Shown: positions 8,396 to 19,787 of the stretch, piece by piece
How positions within the stretch are numbered: position 1 is the stretch's first letter
Layout of the letters: the number at the start of each line of letters is the position of its first letter
Assembly (NCBI RefSeq): GCF_016786325.1
Contig: NZ_JADWYU010000182.1
Span: forward strand, 1 to 32,376
Reading direction: 5' to 3'
From: Frankia nepalensis
GTDB taxonomy: Bacteria; Actinomycetota; Actinomycetes; Frankiales; Frankiaceae
Length of the DNA: 32,376 bases
The notes under the pieces: model-generated
Databases searched by the model: none
What the model saw: only the letters and a program-made list of their open reading frames with translations
What the model was told of the DNA's origin: nothing
Made by a program: the position numbers and the translations under genes

Positions 8396-8966
8396 GTTTC
8401 GGAACGGGCCTTTTAGGCGCGGCATTCCGAACGTGGGCTTTGCGGGGGCGGGCCGTTCCCGGGTGCGCGGCCCCACGCGTCCGCCGGCTCCACGCGTCCG
8501 CCGGGTTCGCGACGCCAGCGGTGACGCCTGCCGGCCGCCGGCCGTCCGCGGTCGCCCGTGCCTGGGGCGCCGGGGCGCCGGGGCCCGAAGGTGCCGGTTG
8601 GTCCCGCCCGGAGCTGTCGAGTGGCCGTGCCCGGGGAATGGCGATGACTGAGCGGCACTTGAAACAACCACGACCGGAATCCCATTTGTGGAGAACCAGC
8701 TGTTTACCCGAGCGTTTCCTGGCGCGCGTCGGCCTCACCTTGTGGCCCGCGTCACCGTGATCTGGCCAACATTCTGTCACTGTGATTTCTGTGACAGCAC
8801 CACCGTGCGCGCGGGACCCGTTTGCGGGTTGAAGCTCACGCTGGCGCGCCGTTCACCCGGGGATGTTCCTGTGAGAGGCTTGAAGAGAACACGGCAACGC
8901 GTGACGCGCCGGCCCGGTGGGGCGAGCAGCCTTTCACCGCGGCGGGCAGAAGAGTGGAGAGGAATT
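8396..8966. other. 571-bp gene-free leader between mtnC and ndh
   Basis: No credible gene was found. The stretch contains a 17-bp-period duplication of CCACGCGTCCGCCGG (8473-8487 and 8490-8504). A less GC-rich zone follows at about 8655-8800, where promoter signals for ndh are expected. TTGAAA at 8659-8664 resembles a -35 box but has no good -10 partner. Confidence 0.5.
8751..8797 (+). promoter_or_regulatory. Candidate operator sites upstream of ndh
   Basis: GTCACCGTGAT (8751-8761) and GTCACTGTGAT (8776-8786) are spaced 25 bp apart, each holding the dyad TCAC-N-GTGA. CTGTCAC (8774-8780) is also the exact inverse of GTGACAG (8791-8797). They lie 170-216 bp before the ndh start. The half-site resembles CRP/FNR-type TGTCAC/GTGACA, but the regulator is not known. 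Confidence 0.5.
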
Positions 8967-10466
8967 GTGACCGCGAACACCACTGCCACCGGTGACACCC
9001 GCTTCGGCCCGACCGGGGGCGGTGCCTCCCGGCATCGTGTCCTGGTCATCGGCTCCGGGTTCGGGGGGCTGTTCGCCGCGCAGGCGCTCCGCGGGGCGCA
9101 CGTCGACGTCACCCTCGTCGCGAAGACCTCCCACCACCTCTTCCAGCCGCTGCTCTACCAGGTCGCGACGGGCATCCTGTCGGAGGGCGAGATCGCCCCG
9201 TCGACCCGCGAGGTGCTGCGCCGCCAGGCCAACGCCCGGGTCGTGCTCGGCGAGGTGACCGACATCGACCTCGCCGGGCGCACCGTCCGCTCGGAACTGG
9301 TCGGCCGCGCGACCGTGCACCACTACGACAGCCTGATCGTCGCCGCCGGCGCCGGGCAGTCCTATTTCGGCAACGACCAGTTCGCCGAGCACGCGCCCGG
9401 CATGAAGAGCATCGACGACGCCCTCGAGCTGCGTGGCCGGATTCTCGGCATGTTCGAGCTGGCCGAGGCCGCCACCGATCCGGCGGATATCGAGCGACTG
9501 CTCACCTTCGTCGTCGTCGGCGCCGGCCCGACCGGTGTGGAGATGGCCGGCCAGATCGCCGAGCTCGCGCATCGCACGCTGCGCCGCGATTTCCGCCACA
9601 TCGACCCGACCAAGGCGCGGATCGTGCTTCTCGACGCGGCGCCGGCGGTGCTCCCCGCGTTCGGGGACAAGCTCGGCGACTACGCCGTCGACCGGCTGCG
9701 CCGGCTCGGCGTCGAGGTCGAACTCGGCGCGAAGGTCACCGACGTCGACGCGACCGGCATCGAGGTCGAGAACACCGACGGCACCCACCGGCGCATCGAG
9801 TCGGTCTGCAAGGTCTGGGCCGCCGGCGTCCAGGCGAGCCCGCTGGGCAGGCAGCTCGCCCTCCAGTCGGGCGCCGGCCTGGACCGGGCCGGCCGGGTAG
9901 AGGTCCAGCCGGACCTGACGCTGCCCGGCCATCCCGAGGTCTACGTCATCGGCGACATGATGTCGCTGGGCCGGCTGCCGGGCGTCGCTCAGGTCGCCAT
10001 CCAGGGCGGCCGGCACGCGGCCCGCGACATCCGCGCCCGGATCGAGGGCAAGGAGTCCGGCAAGTCGTTCAAGTACCACGACAAGGGCAGCATGGCGACG
10101 ATCTCGCGGTTCAGCGCGGTCGCCCAGATCGGCCGGCTGCGGCTGACCGGCTTCCTGGCCTGGCTGATGTGGCTGGCCGTGCACCTCGTCTACATCATCG
10201 GCTTCAAGCACCGGGTGACGACGCTGCTGCACTGGGCCGTCAGCTTCGTCGGCCGCGGCCGTTCCGAGCGGACCGTAACCGAGCAGCAGATCTTCGCCCG
10301 TACGGCGCTCAACCGGCTCGGCGACGATTTCTCGCCCTCGCTGCCGCCGAACCCGAGGGTTCGGCCATCCTGGGGCGGGACCGGCCCGGGCGTCGCCGTC
10401 GTCCCCACCCCGGCCAGGCCGGCCGACCGCAGGGAGCCTGAGCCAGCCACCTCCGGCGCCGTCTGA
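8967..10466 (+). CDS. ndh: Type II NADH dehydrogenase (NDH-2)
   Basis: This is a 499-residue two-dinucleotide-binding-domain flavoprotein that passes electrons from NADH to quinone at the inner face of the membrane without pumping protons. Residues seen are the FAD-binding VLVIGSGFGGLFAA (26-38), the NADH-binding FVVVGAGPTGVEMAG (181-195), and the second FAD contact VYVIGD330. The family's quinone-site segment AQVAIQGGRHAARDI falls at 341-355. A hydrophobic C-terminal stretch at about 392-427 (LTGFLAWLMWLAVHLVYIIG) matches the membrane-anchoring region. A polar, Pro-rich tail follows. The GTG at 8967 has GGAGAGGA just upstream. It is apparently a single-gene transcript, flanked by a long leader and a strong hairpin. 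Confidence 0.95.
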   Translation: MTANTTATGDTRFGPTGGGASRHRVLVIGSGFGGLFAAQALRGAHVDVTLVAKTSHHLFQPLLYQVATGILSEGEIAPSTREVLRRQANARVVLGEVTDIDLAGRTVRSELVGRATVHHYDSLIVAAGAGQSYFGNDQFAEHAPGMKSIDDALELRGRILGMFELAEAATDPADIERLLTFVVVGAGPTGVEMAGQIAELAHRTLRRDFRHIDPTKARIVLLDAAPAVLPAFGDKLGDYAVDRLRRLGVEVELGAKVTDVDATGIEVENTDGTHRRIESVCKVWAAGVQASPLGRQLALQSGAGLDRAGRVEVQPDLTLPGHPEVYVIGDMMSLGRLPGVAQVAIQGGRHAARDIRARIEGKESGKSFKYHDKGSMATISRFSAVAQIGRLRLTGFLAWLMWLAVHLVYIIGFKHRVTTLLHWAVSFVGRGRSERTVTEQQIFARTALNRLGDDFSPSLPPNPRVRPSWGGTGPGVAVVPTPARPADRREPEPATSGAV

Positions 10467-10485
10467 CTCCTGCTCCTCCAGGACC

Positions 10486-10539
10486 CCACGCCGGCGCGGC
10501 GCGGACGGACTCCCTCGGTCCGCCGCCGCGCCGGCGTGG
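10486..10539 (+). terminator. Long nested hairpin after ndh
   Basis: A perfect 16-bp outer stem (CCACGCCGGCGCGGCG at 10486-10501 with its complement at 10524-10539) encloses an inner stem CGGAC (10502-10506)/GTCCG (10518-10522). It starts 19 bp after the ndh stop, so terminator function is likely. Confidence 0.85.
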
Positions 10540-10691
10540 TCGTTCTCGTGCCCGGGGCGGCCGGGGAATATGGCTCGCGGGACACACGCTGACAGACCAG
10601 GATGGGCCTGGGGATCGCCAGGCCGCCTGTGGCCGGGCGCCGGGTCACGCGGTCGCGGCCGACCGCGGACTGGCGCTGGGCGGTCAACCCG

Positions 10692-10867
10692 GTGAGCGAG
10701 GGAGTGAGCGAGTGGAGGTCGCGCCTGACGAAGGAGGGCGCGGCCGGAGCTCGTGAAGCGACGGAGCGAACTCGCGACCTGTGAGCGTAGGAGTGAGCGA
10801 GTGGAGGTCGTGTCTGACGAAGGAGGGCGCGGCCGGAGCTCGTGAAGCGACGGAGCGAACTCGCGAC
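10692..10867. repeat. Tandem 89-bp-period repeat upstream of hrpA
   Basis: Two copies (10692-10778 and 10781-10867) match at all but a few positions over 87 bp. Each contains GTGAGCG, GGAGTGAGCGAGTGGAGGTC, GACGAAGGAGGGCGCGGCCG and GAAGCGACGGAGCGAACTCGC. No reading frame of interest is present. The rest of the 431-bp ndh-hrpA gap holds only the terminator and GC-rich sequence. The unit looks like a dispersed actinomycete repeat family rather than a regulatory site, but other copies cannot be checked here. Confidence 0.85.
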
Positions 10868-10897
10868 ATTGTGGGACCCTGAACGCCTTCTCGAACC

Positions 10898-15535
<4,638 letters not shown>

Positions 15536-15546
15536 ACCGGCCAGAC

Positions 15547-15566
15547 CCCGGGCGTCATGTCCCGGG
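15547..15566. terminator. Possible hairpin between hrpA and the ClpN gene
   Basis: CCCGGG at 15547-15552 and 15561-15566 can pair across an 8-nt loop in the 33-bp gap between the two convergent stop codons. The stem is short, so the call is weak. Confidence 0.4.
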
Positions 15567-15568
15567 CA

Positions 15569-16114
15569 TCACGCCGAGCGGCGATCCCGCCCGGCCGCGG
15601 CGAGCCGGGCGAGCTCGGCGCGGGCCGCGGCGGCCAGTGCCTCGCGGTCGATGCCCAGGATCCGCAGGGCACGGGGGGTGGTGCCGTGCTCGAGGCCGGC
15701 CACGGCGGCCACGACGTGGGCGCCGCACAGCGGCACCCGGGGCTTCGCGCGGACCAGCTCGGTGACGGCGCGGAACGCCTCGCGGGCGGAGGCGTCCGCG
15801 CGGTAGGTGGGTGGCACCGGAAGGTCGGCCTCGCCGGGGGCGTCGGCGGCGAGCGGGCCGGGGACCTCGATGCCGACGGCCTCCAGCGCGGCGGCGTGCT
15901 GGGCCGCGATCGCCGCGCGCACCCGCGCCAGGTCGACCGTCGGGTCGAGGTGGGCGAGGACCCGTGGCGCCGACCCCTCCGGCAGGGCGAGGGCGGCCAG
16001 CAGCAGGTGCTCGGCCCCGGGCTCGGCCCGGCCCGCGTCGCGGGCCTCGGCCTCGGCGCCTTCCAGCAGGGTCCTGAGGGTGGGAATGTCCTTGATCGTG
16101 CGGGTCAGCTTCAC
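15569..16114 (-). CDS. Stand-alone Clp N-terminal-domain protein
   Basis: This 181-residue protein consists of the Clp amino-terminal (ClpN) double-repeat fold and has no AAA+ module. The first repeat includes AEPGAEHLLLAALALPEGSAPRVLAHL and the second PLCGAHVVAAVAGLEHGTTPRALRILGID. ClpN domains of ClpA/ClpC dock substrates and adaptors. Stand-alone versions are known in actinobacteria but their role is largely uncharacterised. The GTG at 16114 has AAGGA eight bases upstream. It lies 24 bp behind the small HTH gene and is most likely cotranscribed with it. A role in presenting or protecting Clp protease substrates is inference only. Confidence 0.85.
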   Translation of the reverse strand: MKLTRTIKDIPTLRTLLEGAEAEARDAGRAEPGAEHLLLAALALPEGSAPRVLAHLDPTVDLARVRAAIAAQHAAALEAVGIEVPGPLAADAPGEADLPVPPTYRADASAREAFRAVTELVRAKPRVPLCGAHVVAAVAGLEHGTTPRALRILGIDREALAAAARAELARLAAAGRDRRSA

Positions 16115-16138
16115 GGTTCCCGTCCTTGCGGCTCCGGC

Positions 16139-16339
16139 CTAGCGGCGGGCGAGGCGTTTGTGGGCGGCCTGGGCGGTGACGCCCAGCGCCTGGCCGATCT
16201 GGGCCCAGGTCCAGCCCTGCTCGAGCGCGTTGGCCACCGCGGCCCGTTCCAGGCGCTCGGCGAGCTGGCGCAGCGCCACGACGGCCGCCAGCGCGGTCGC
16301 CGGGTCGTCCGGCGGGGGGACTTCGACGACATCGGCCAT
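16139..16339 (-). CDS. Small helix-turn-helix protein
   Basis: This 66-residue protein is acidic at the start. It ends in a helix-turn-helix, WTWAQIGQALGVTAQAAHKRLA, of the sigma-70 region-4-like/Homeodomain-like type. The ATG at 16339 is preferred: a longer form starting at ATG 16372 or TTG 16375 would begin inside the upstream palindrome and translate through the other. AAGG lies eight bases upstream of 16339. It is first gene of a probable operon with the ClpN-domain gene. The two palindromes just upstream suggest autoregulation by this protein, which is inference. Confidence 0.75.
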   Translation of the reverse strand: MADVVEVPPPDDPATALAAVVALRQLAERLERAAVANALEQGWTWAQIGQALGVTAQAAHKRLARR

Positions 16340-16342
16340 GCC

Positions 16343-16358
16343 ATCAACCTTAGTTGAT
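16343..16358. promoter_or_regulatory. Operator-like palindrome 1 of the HTH-ClpN operon
   Basis: ATCAAC-CTTA-GTTGAT is a perfect 6-bp dyad ending four bases before the HTH start codon (read on the minus strand). Its centre is 28 bp from palindrome 2, and it has the same arms. Confidence 0.7.
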
Positions 16359-16365
16359 AGCGCGT

Positions 16366-16391
16366 CCGTCATCAACCATCGTTGATGACGG
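16366..16391. promoter_or_regulatory. Operator-like palindrome 2 of the HTH-ClpN operon
   Basis: Arms CCGTCATCAAC (16366-16376) and GTTGATGACGG (16381-16391) form a perfect 11-bp dyad around CATC. The inner ATCAAC/GTTGAT is identical to palindrome 1. Paired sites of this kind are typical of repressor operators. Confidence 0.75.
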
Positions 16392-16447
16392 GACGTCCCG
16401 ACCCTCGCCGCCGACGTCAGCTCGCCGGAGCCCCGACGCCCCGCGCC

Positions 16448-16500
16448 TCAGGCGAGGCTGGTGGCCGTGACCGCCGGCGCGGCGGTCTGCTCTGGGATGG
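16448..16500 (-). pseudogene. Orphan 3' tail continuing the acyltransferase frame
   Basis: Read on the minus strand, the distal 24-bp repeat copy (16477-16500) continues in the same frame as the copy inside the acyltransferase gene. It encodes IPEQTAA followed by PAVTATSLA and a TGA at 16448-16450. The intact acyltransferase instead continues IPEQTAA-RVYEAADL and so on. Upstream of the repeat the frame shows no resemblance to the acyltransferase. This fits a displaced original 3' end left behind by an insertion, but a chance open frame of nine codons cannot be excluded. Confidence 0.5.
16477..16500. repeat. 24-bp direct repeat, distal copy (att-like)
   Basis: Identical over 24 bp to 18176-18199 (starts GCGCGGCGG, ends CTCTGGGATGG), same orientation. 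The flanks differ immediately on both sides, apart from a GGG after one mismatch. The distance between copies is 1699 bp. Confidence 0.9.
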
Positions 16501-16573
16501 CGGGGGCGTGCGGCGGACGATGGTCGGCATCGGCGCGCGTGGGGCTCCTGCCGGCGATCGACGGTGACCGGTC

Positions 16574-16622
16574 GTGTCACTTACATCTATGTCACTGACA
16601 TGAATGTAACTAACATAGATGT
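16574..16622 (+). promoter_or_regulatory. Iteron-like array of 15-bp dyad repeats before the ATPase gene
   Basis: Three perfect dyads ACATCTATGT (16583), ACATGAATGT (16598) and ACATAGATGT (16613) follow each other with an exact 15-bp period. The spacers are also similar: the unit reads TGTCACTTACAT, TGTCACTGACAT, TGTAACTAACAT. A partial fourth unit begins at 16620. The array is far less GC-rich than its surroundings and ends six bases before the GGAGG that precedes the ATPase start, so a protein bound here would block transcription or translation. TAACAT (16611-16616) is a possible -10 box inside it. Confidence 0.8.
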
Positions 16623-16634
16623 TAGTCTGGAGGC

Positions 16635-18053
16635 ATGCGTGAGGACTTCGTTGGTAGGGCCGAGGAGATGGCGCGGCTGGAGTCCCAGCTGGCGGCGGTG
16701 CGTGAGGGCCGGGGCCGCCTGGTCAGCGTCCGCGGCCGGCGTCAGGCTGGCAAGTCCAGGCTGATCAGCGAGTTCGTGCGCCGCACCGGCCTGCCGCAGC
16801 TCTTCGTGACTGGCGCTCGGCAGGCCACTCTTCAGCGTGATTTGGACCGCTTCGTCGAGGACGCGCGGCTTGACTGTACGCTGCCTGGCGCCGACGGCCT
16901 CACCGCTGGTGGCTTCACCAGCTGGGAGCAGGCGCTCCGCGCCACCTTTGCGGCCCTGCCCGCCGACGCGCCCGCGATTGTAGTGATCGACGAGTTTCCA
17001 TGGCTGCTGGCGCGGGATCCCGGCATCGACGGCACGTTGCAGAAGCTCTGGGACCGCCTCTTCGAGAGTCGCCCGGTGCTGATGTTCCTCATCGGCAGTG
17101 ACCTCGCGGTGATGGAGTTGCTCACCAGTCACCAACGTCCGCTGTTCGGGCGGGCTCGGGAGATGGTTGTCGAACCATTCTCCATTGGAGACACGGCGCG
17201 GATGCTCGCGATCGGCCCTGATCGCGCGTCGGACGCGTTCGATGCCCAACTGATAACGGGTGGTTATCCCCGCCTCCTGCTGGAATGGCGCCGATCGGGC
17301 GACATGACGCGGTTTCTCAATGACCAGCTCGCCGACGAGAACTCCGAGCTCGTCGTCACCGGGCAGCGCGTCCTCGACGCGGAGTTTCCGGCCGATCTGC
17401 AGGCAGGTCAGGTGCTTCGAGCCGTGGGCGCGGGCGACCGGGCGTTCTCCGCGATCGCCGCCCGCGCCGGCATCGCGGCGACTCCCCTCACCCGTGCCCT
17501 CGCGCTGCTGACCGAGAAACGAGTGATCGCGGCGGACCTGCCGACGTCGGTGAAGATCGGAAATCTGTCCCGTTACCGGGTCGCGGACCCGTACCTGCGA
17601 TTCTGGCTTCGTTTTATCGAGGACGCGGTCAGTGATATCCAGCGCGGCCGCCCCGACCTTGCCAGGACCCGGGTGACGGGTGGGTGGATCAAGTACCGCG
17701 GAAGGGCCGTGGAACCGCTGGTCCGCTTGGCGCTCGCCAGGCTCGCGACCGACGACCCCGTCCTGGGTGGTGCCGAGACGGTCGGCGGCTGGTGGCCTCG
17801 GAACAACACGCCGGAGATCGATCTGGTCGGCGTCCGTTCCGTCGGCGGGGGGGTGAACGCCGTGACCTTCGTGGGCTCGATCAAGTGGCGGGACAACGAG
17901 CCCTTCACCCAACGAGATCTGGACTACCTGCTGCGCGATCGTGCCGCTGTCCCGGGGGGCGAGTTCGCGCCTCCCATTGCCGTGACTCGCACGACCACCG
18001 AGGCGGTGGGACTGGCGACCTACGACCCGGCCCGCCTGCTCGGCGCCTGGTAG
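16635..18053 (+). CDS. DUF234-type P-loop ATPase with a nuclease-like C-terminal domain
   Basis: This 472-residue protein belongs to the archaeal-ATPase family (STAND-like AAA ATPase with C-terminal DUF234). The N-terminus FVGRAEEMARLE is typical. Walker A is G34-R-R-Q-A-G-K-S41, Walker B is IVVIDEF with Asp119-Glu120, and FLIGSD (151-156) matches the sensor strand. A winged-helix region follows. The DUF234 part starts at YRVADPYLRFWLRFI (314-328) and carries a PD-(D/E)XK-like set: Glu360, Asp396 in PEIDLVG, and Lys417 in VGSIKW. The Glu usually two residues before that Lys is Ser415 here. The only possible start is ATG 16635, because an in-frame TAG lies at 16623. GGAGG ends one base before it, an abnormally short spacing. 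Codon use is less GC3-biased than around it, suggesting transfer. Cellular role unknown. Confidence 0.88.
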   Translation: MREDFVGRAEEMARLESQLAAVREGRGRLVSVRGRRQAGKSRLISEFVRRTGLPQLFVTGARQATLQRDLDRFVEDARLDCTLPGADGLTAGGFTSWEQALRATFAALPADAPAIVVIDEFPWLLARDPGIDGTLQKLWDRLFESRPVLMFLIGSDLAVMELLTSHQRPLFGRAREMVVEPFSIGDTARMLAIGPDRASDAFDAQLITGGYPRLLLEWRRSGDMTRFLNDQLADENSELVVTGQRVLDAEFPADLQAGQVLRAVGAGDRAFSAIAARAGIAATPLTRALALLTEKRVIAADLPTSVKIGNLSRYRVADPYLRFWLRFIEDAVSDIQRGRPDLARTRVTGGWIKYRGRAVEPLVRLALARLATDDPVLGGAETVGGWWPRNNTPEIDLVGVRSVGGGVNAVTFVGSIKWRDNEPFTQRDLDYLLRDRAAVPGGEFAPPIAVTRTTTEAVGLATYDPARLLGAW

Positions 18054-18125
18054 CCGTTTTCTACGCCCCGCCCGACCCAGAGATCGCTGGTGCCTGTCGG
18101 CCGCGACCGGTGCCCGGCTACGTGC

Positions 18126-19472
18126 TCAGGACAGGCTGGCCGGGCCGGCCGCGAGGTCAGCGGCCTCGTAGACCCGCGCGGCGGTCTGCTCTGGGATGGT
18201 GGGCAGGCCCGCGGCGTGCTCCAGGGCGGCGAGCTCGGCGAGCCAGCGCCGGGGGAGGGCGGCGGCGCCCGGCACGTTGGCGTCGGCCGTGACGCCCAGG
18301 GAGGCCGTCGGGCTCAGGCCGCCGAGGATCACGAACAGCCGCTGGCCTGGGAGGAGTACCGGCACCGGGAGCGCCTCGGTGAACGGGTGGCCGGCCAGCG
18401 CCAGCGGGCCGGGCAGGGTGCCGAGGTTCGAGGTCGTCACCGTGACCCGGCCGGGATCCATGCCGCTCGCCACCGAGGCGGGCCCGAGGCGGGTCGGGAT
18501 CTTCTCGAACCACCAGCGTTCGCCGGCGGCGACGTCCGCGTCGCCCCGATAGCGGGACGTCTGGCGCCGCACCGCCTCGAACCGGCGCCAGGGCGACGCG
18601 ACCCCCAGCGGCAGCTCCACCCGGGCGCCCACCACGAAGTTGCCGAGAGCGGCGCGCTCGTCCGGCCGGCGGACGCCGACCGGCATGAGCGCGCGCACCG
18701 GGCGTCGCCCCGCGGACGGACGCGACCAGCCGTCGAGCGCGCCGGACAACGCCACCAGGAAGACGTCGTTGACGGTGCCGCCGTAGGCGCGGCCGAGGGC
18801 GCGCAGCCGTTCGACGTCCGTCGTCGCCCAGCAGGTGCGCCCGCGTCCGGACGACGGCCGCGCCAGGGCGTCCAGCCCGCCGGTGGGCGGCATCCACCCG
18901 AGCAGTCGCCCGAAGGCCGCGGCCTTCGCGCGCGGGCTCACCCGCCCCGCCCGTGACCAGCGCGGCGGCGCGCCGGCGGTCGCGTCCCCGTCGCCGAACA
19001 GCATGGTCAGCGCCAGATGCAGCGCCGTCCCGTCGAGCCAGACGTGGCTCGCCCGGAAAAGCACCCAGGTGCTCTCGGGGTCGCCGCCCCGCAGCAGGCA
19101 GATCTCCCACGGCGGCGCGTCCGGCGGCAGCACCGCCCGGCACCAGCGCTCGACGAAGGCCCGCCGGCCCTCCGCGCCGCCGTGGACGCGGTGCTCCCGT
19201 ACCCGGGCGGCCGCGTCGAGGCGCGGATCCGCCGTCCAGACCGGCCAGGCAGCCGAGCCGGCGGAATGTCTCACCCGATGGGTGAGCGCCGGAAACCTCC
19301 GTGCGCGCTCGGCGACCGCCGTGCGCGCCGCCGCGAGATCGCAGCGCCCCTCGGCTCGCAGCAGGTACGCGACCGTCACCGGTGCCGCGGGATTCTTCCG
19401 CTGATACCCCAGCAACGCGGCGTCCATCCTGCTCAGCGGCCGATTTCCTGCCTCGCCGACCTCAGGAAACAT
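18126..19472 (-). CDS. Wax ester synthase/diacylglycerol acyltransferase (WS/DGAT)-like protein
   Basis: This 448-residue protein follows the WS/DGAT layout. It has an N-terminal LSRMDAALLGYQ segment, then a motif in the HHxxxDG position that here reads S142-H-V-W-L-D-G148, so the first His is replaced. GGTVNDVFLVALSGAL follows, then the C-terminal TVTTSNLGTLPGPLALAG segment. Canonical enzymes esterify acyl-CoA to fatty alcohols or diacylglycerol at the membrane. The second His and the Asp-Gly, the residues most tied to catalysis, are kept. ATG 19472 is chosen because the family-like sequence begins right after it and a G-rich stretch precedes it. The last 17 codons lie beyond the 24-bp repeat and may have been supplied by the inserted cassette. 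It lies 315 bp downstream of the hybrid regulator gene on the same strand. Confidence 0.85.
   Translation of the reverse strand: MFPEVGEAGNRPLSRMDAALLGYQRKNPAAPVTVAYLLRAEGRCDLAAARTAVAERARRFPALTHRVRHSAGSAAWPVWTADPRLDAAARVREHRVHGGAEGRRAFVERWCRAVLPPDAPPWEICLLRGGDPESTWVLFRASHVWLDGTALHLALTMLFGDGDATAGAPPRWSRAGRVSPRAKAAAFGRLLGWMPPTGGLDALARPSSGRGRTCWATTDVERLRALGRAYGGTVNDVFLVALSGALDGWSRPSAGRRPVRALMPVGVRRPDERAALGNFVVGARVELPLGVASPWRRFEAVRRQTSRYRGDADVAAGERWWFEKIPTRLGPASVASGMDPGRVTVTTSNLGTLPGPLALAGHPFTEALPVPVLLPGQRLFVILGGLSPTASLGVTADANVPGAAALPRRWLAELAALEHAAGLPTIPEQTAARVYEAADLAAGPASLS
18176..18199. repeat. 24-bp direct repeat, copy within the acyltransferase 3' end (att-like)
   Basis: Identical to 16477-16500. 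On the minus strand it encodes IPEQTAA of the acyltransferase, 17 codons before its stop. Confidence 0.9.
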
Positions 19473-19787
19473 CCACGCCCCCCGGCCCCCGGAACGCCGA
19501 AATGATCGGTGCTCCGTCGGAAATGTTTGGCGGGACCGTAGCCGGCGGTGTTTCGCTCTTGGCGTCTTGGCCCGTTCCGCGACGCGGTTTGCGGCGGGCC
19601 CGCGCCGAGGCATGCTTTCCGCGCATGAGCTGTGGTTCCGAACAAGGGGTGTTTCGGCACCATAGCCGCTGGGATCATGGGTGGAACGCTCCACGGGTCA
19701 GGACTCGCCGTGACCAGGAGCACGTCAACGCCGTACTGCCTACCGGTTCGGGGGACTCGAGGCGTCGAGCCGGGGCGCCGGCGTCCG
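19473..19787. other. 315-bp gap between the hybrid regulator and the acyltransferase gene
   Basis: No gene, array or convincing promoter was found. The 7-bp inverted repeat GCCGGCG (19777-19783)/CGCCGGC (19791-19797) spans the regulator stop codon and could act as a weak terminator. GTTCCGAAC with a nearby GTTTCGGCAC (about 19635-19660) is a partial inverted repeat of unknown meaning. Confidence 0.4.

Larger units (their letters stand above)
16477..18199. mobile_element. Proposed 1.7-kb cassette inserted into an acyltransferase 3' end
   Basis: The segment is bounded by 24-bp direct repeats, the proximal one embedded in the 3' end of the acyltransferase gene. It contains one gene (ATPase, DUF234 type) with an AT-richer operator array and less G/C-biased codons than its neighbours. 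The host gene keeps an intact end with a different C-terminus, and the presumed old 3' end lies past the distal repeat. This is the layout left by site-specific integration into a gene end. No integrase, transposase or terminal inverted repeat is present, so the mover would have to act in trans or be lost. The repeat is observed; the mobility is inference. Confidence 0.55.

Noticed and set aside
10692-10867. CRISPR array
   Set aside because: There are only two long units with no unique spacers and no cas genes nearby.
16372-16375. Upstream starts (ATG 16372, TTG 16375) for the small HTH gene
   Set aside because: They would begin inside one palindrome and translate through the other; ATG 16339 leaves both as upstream operators.
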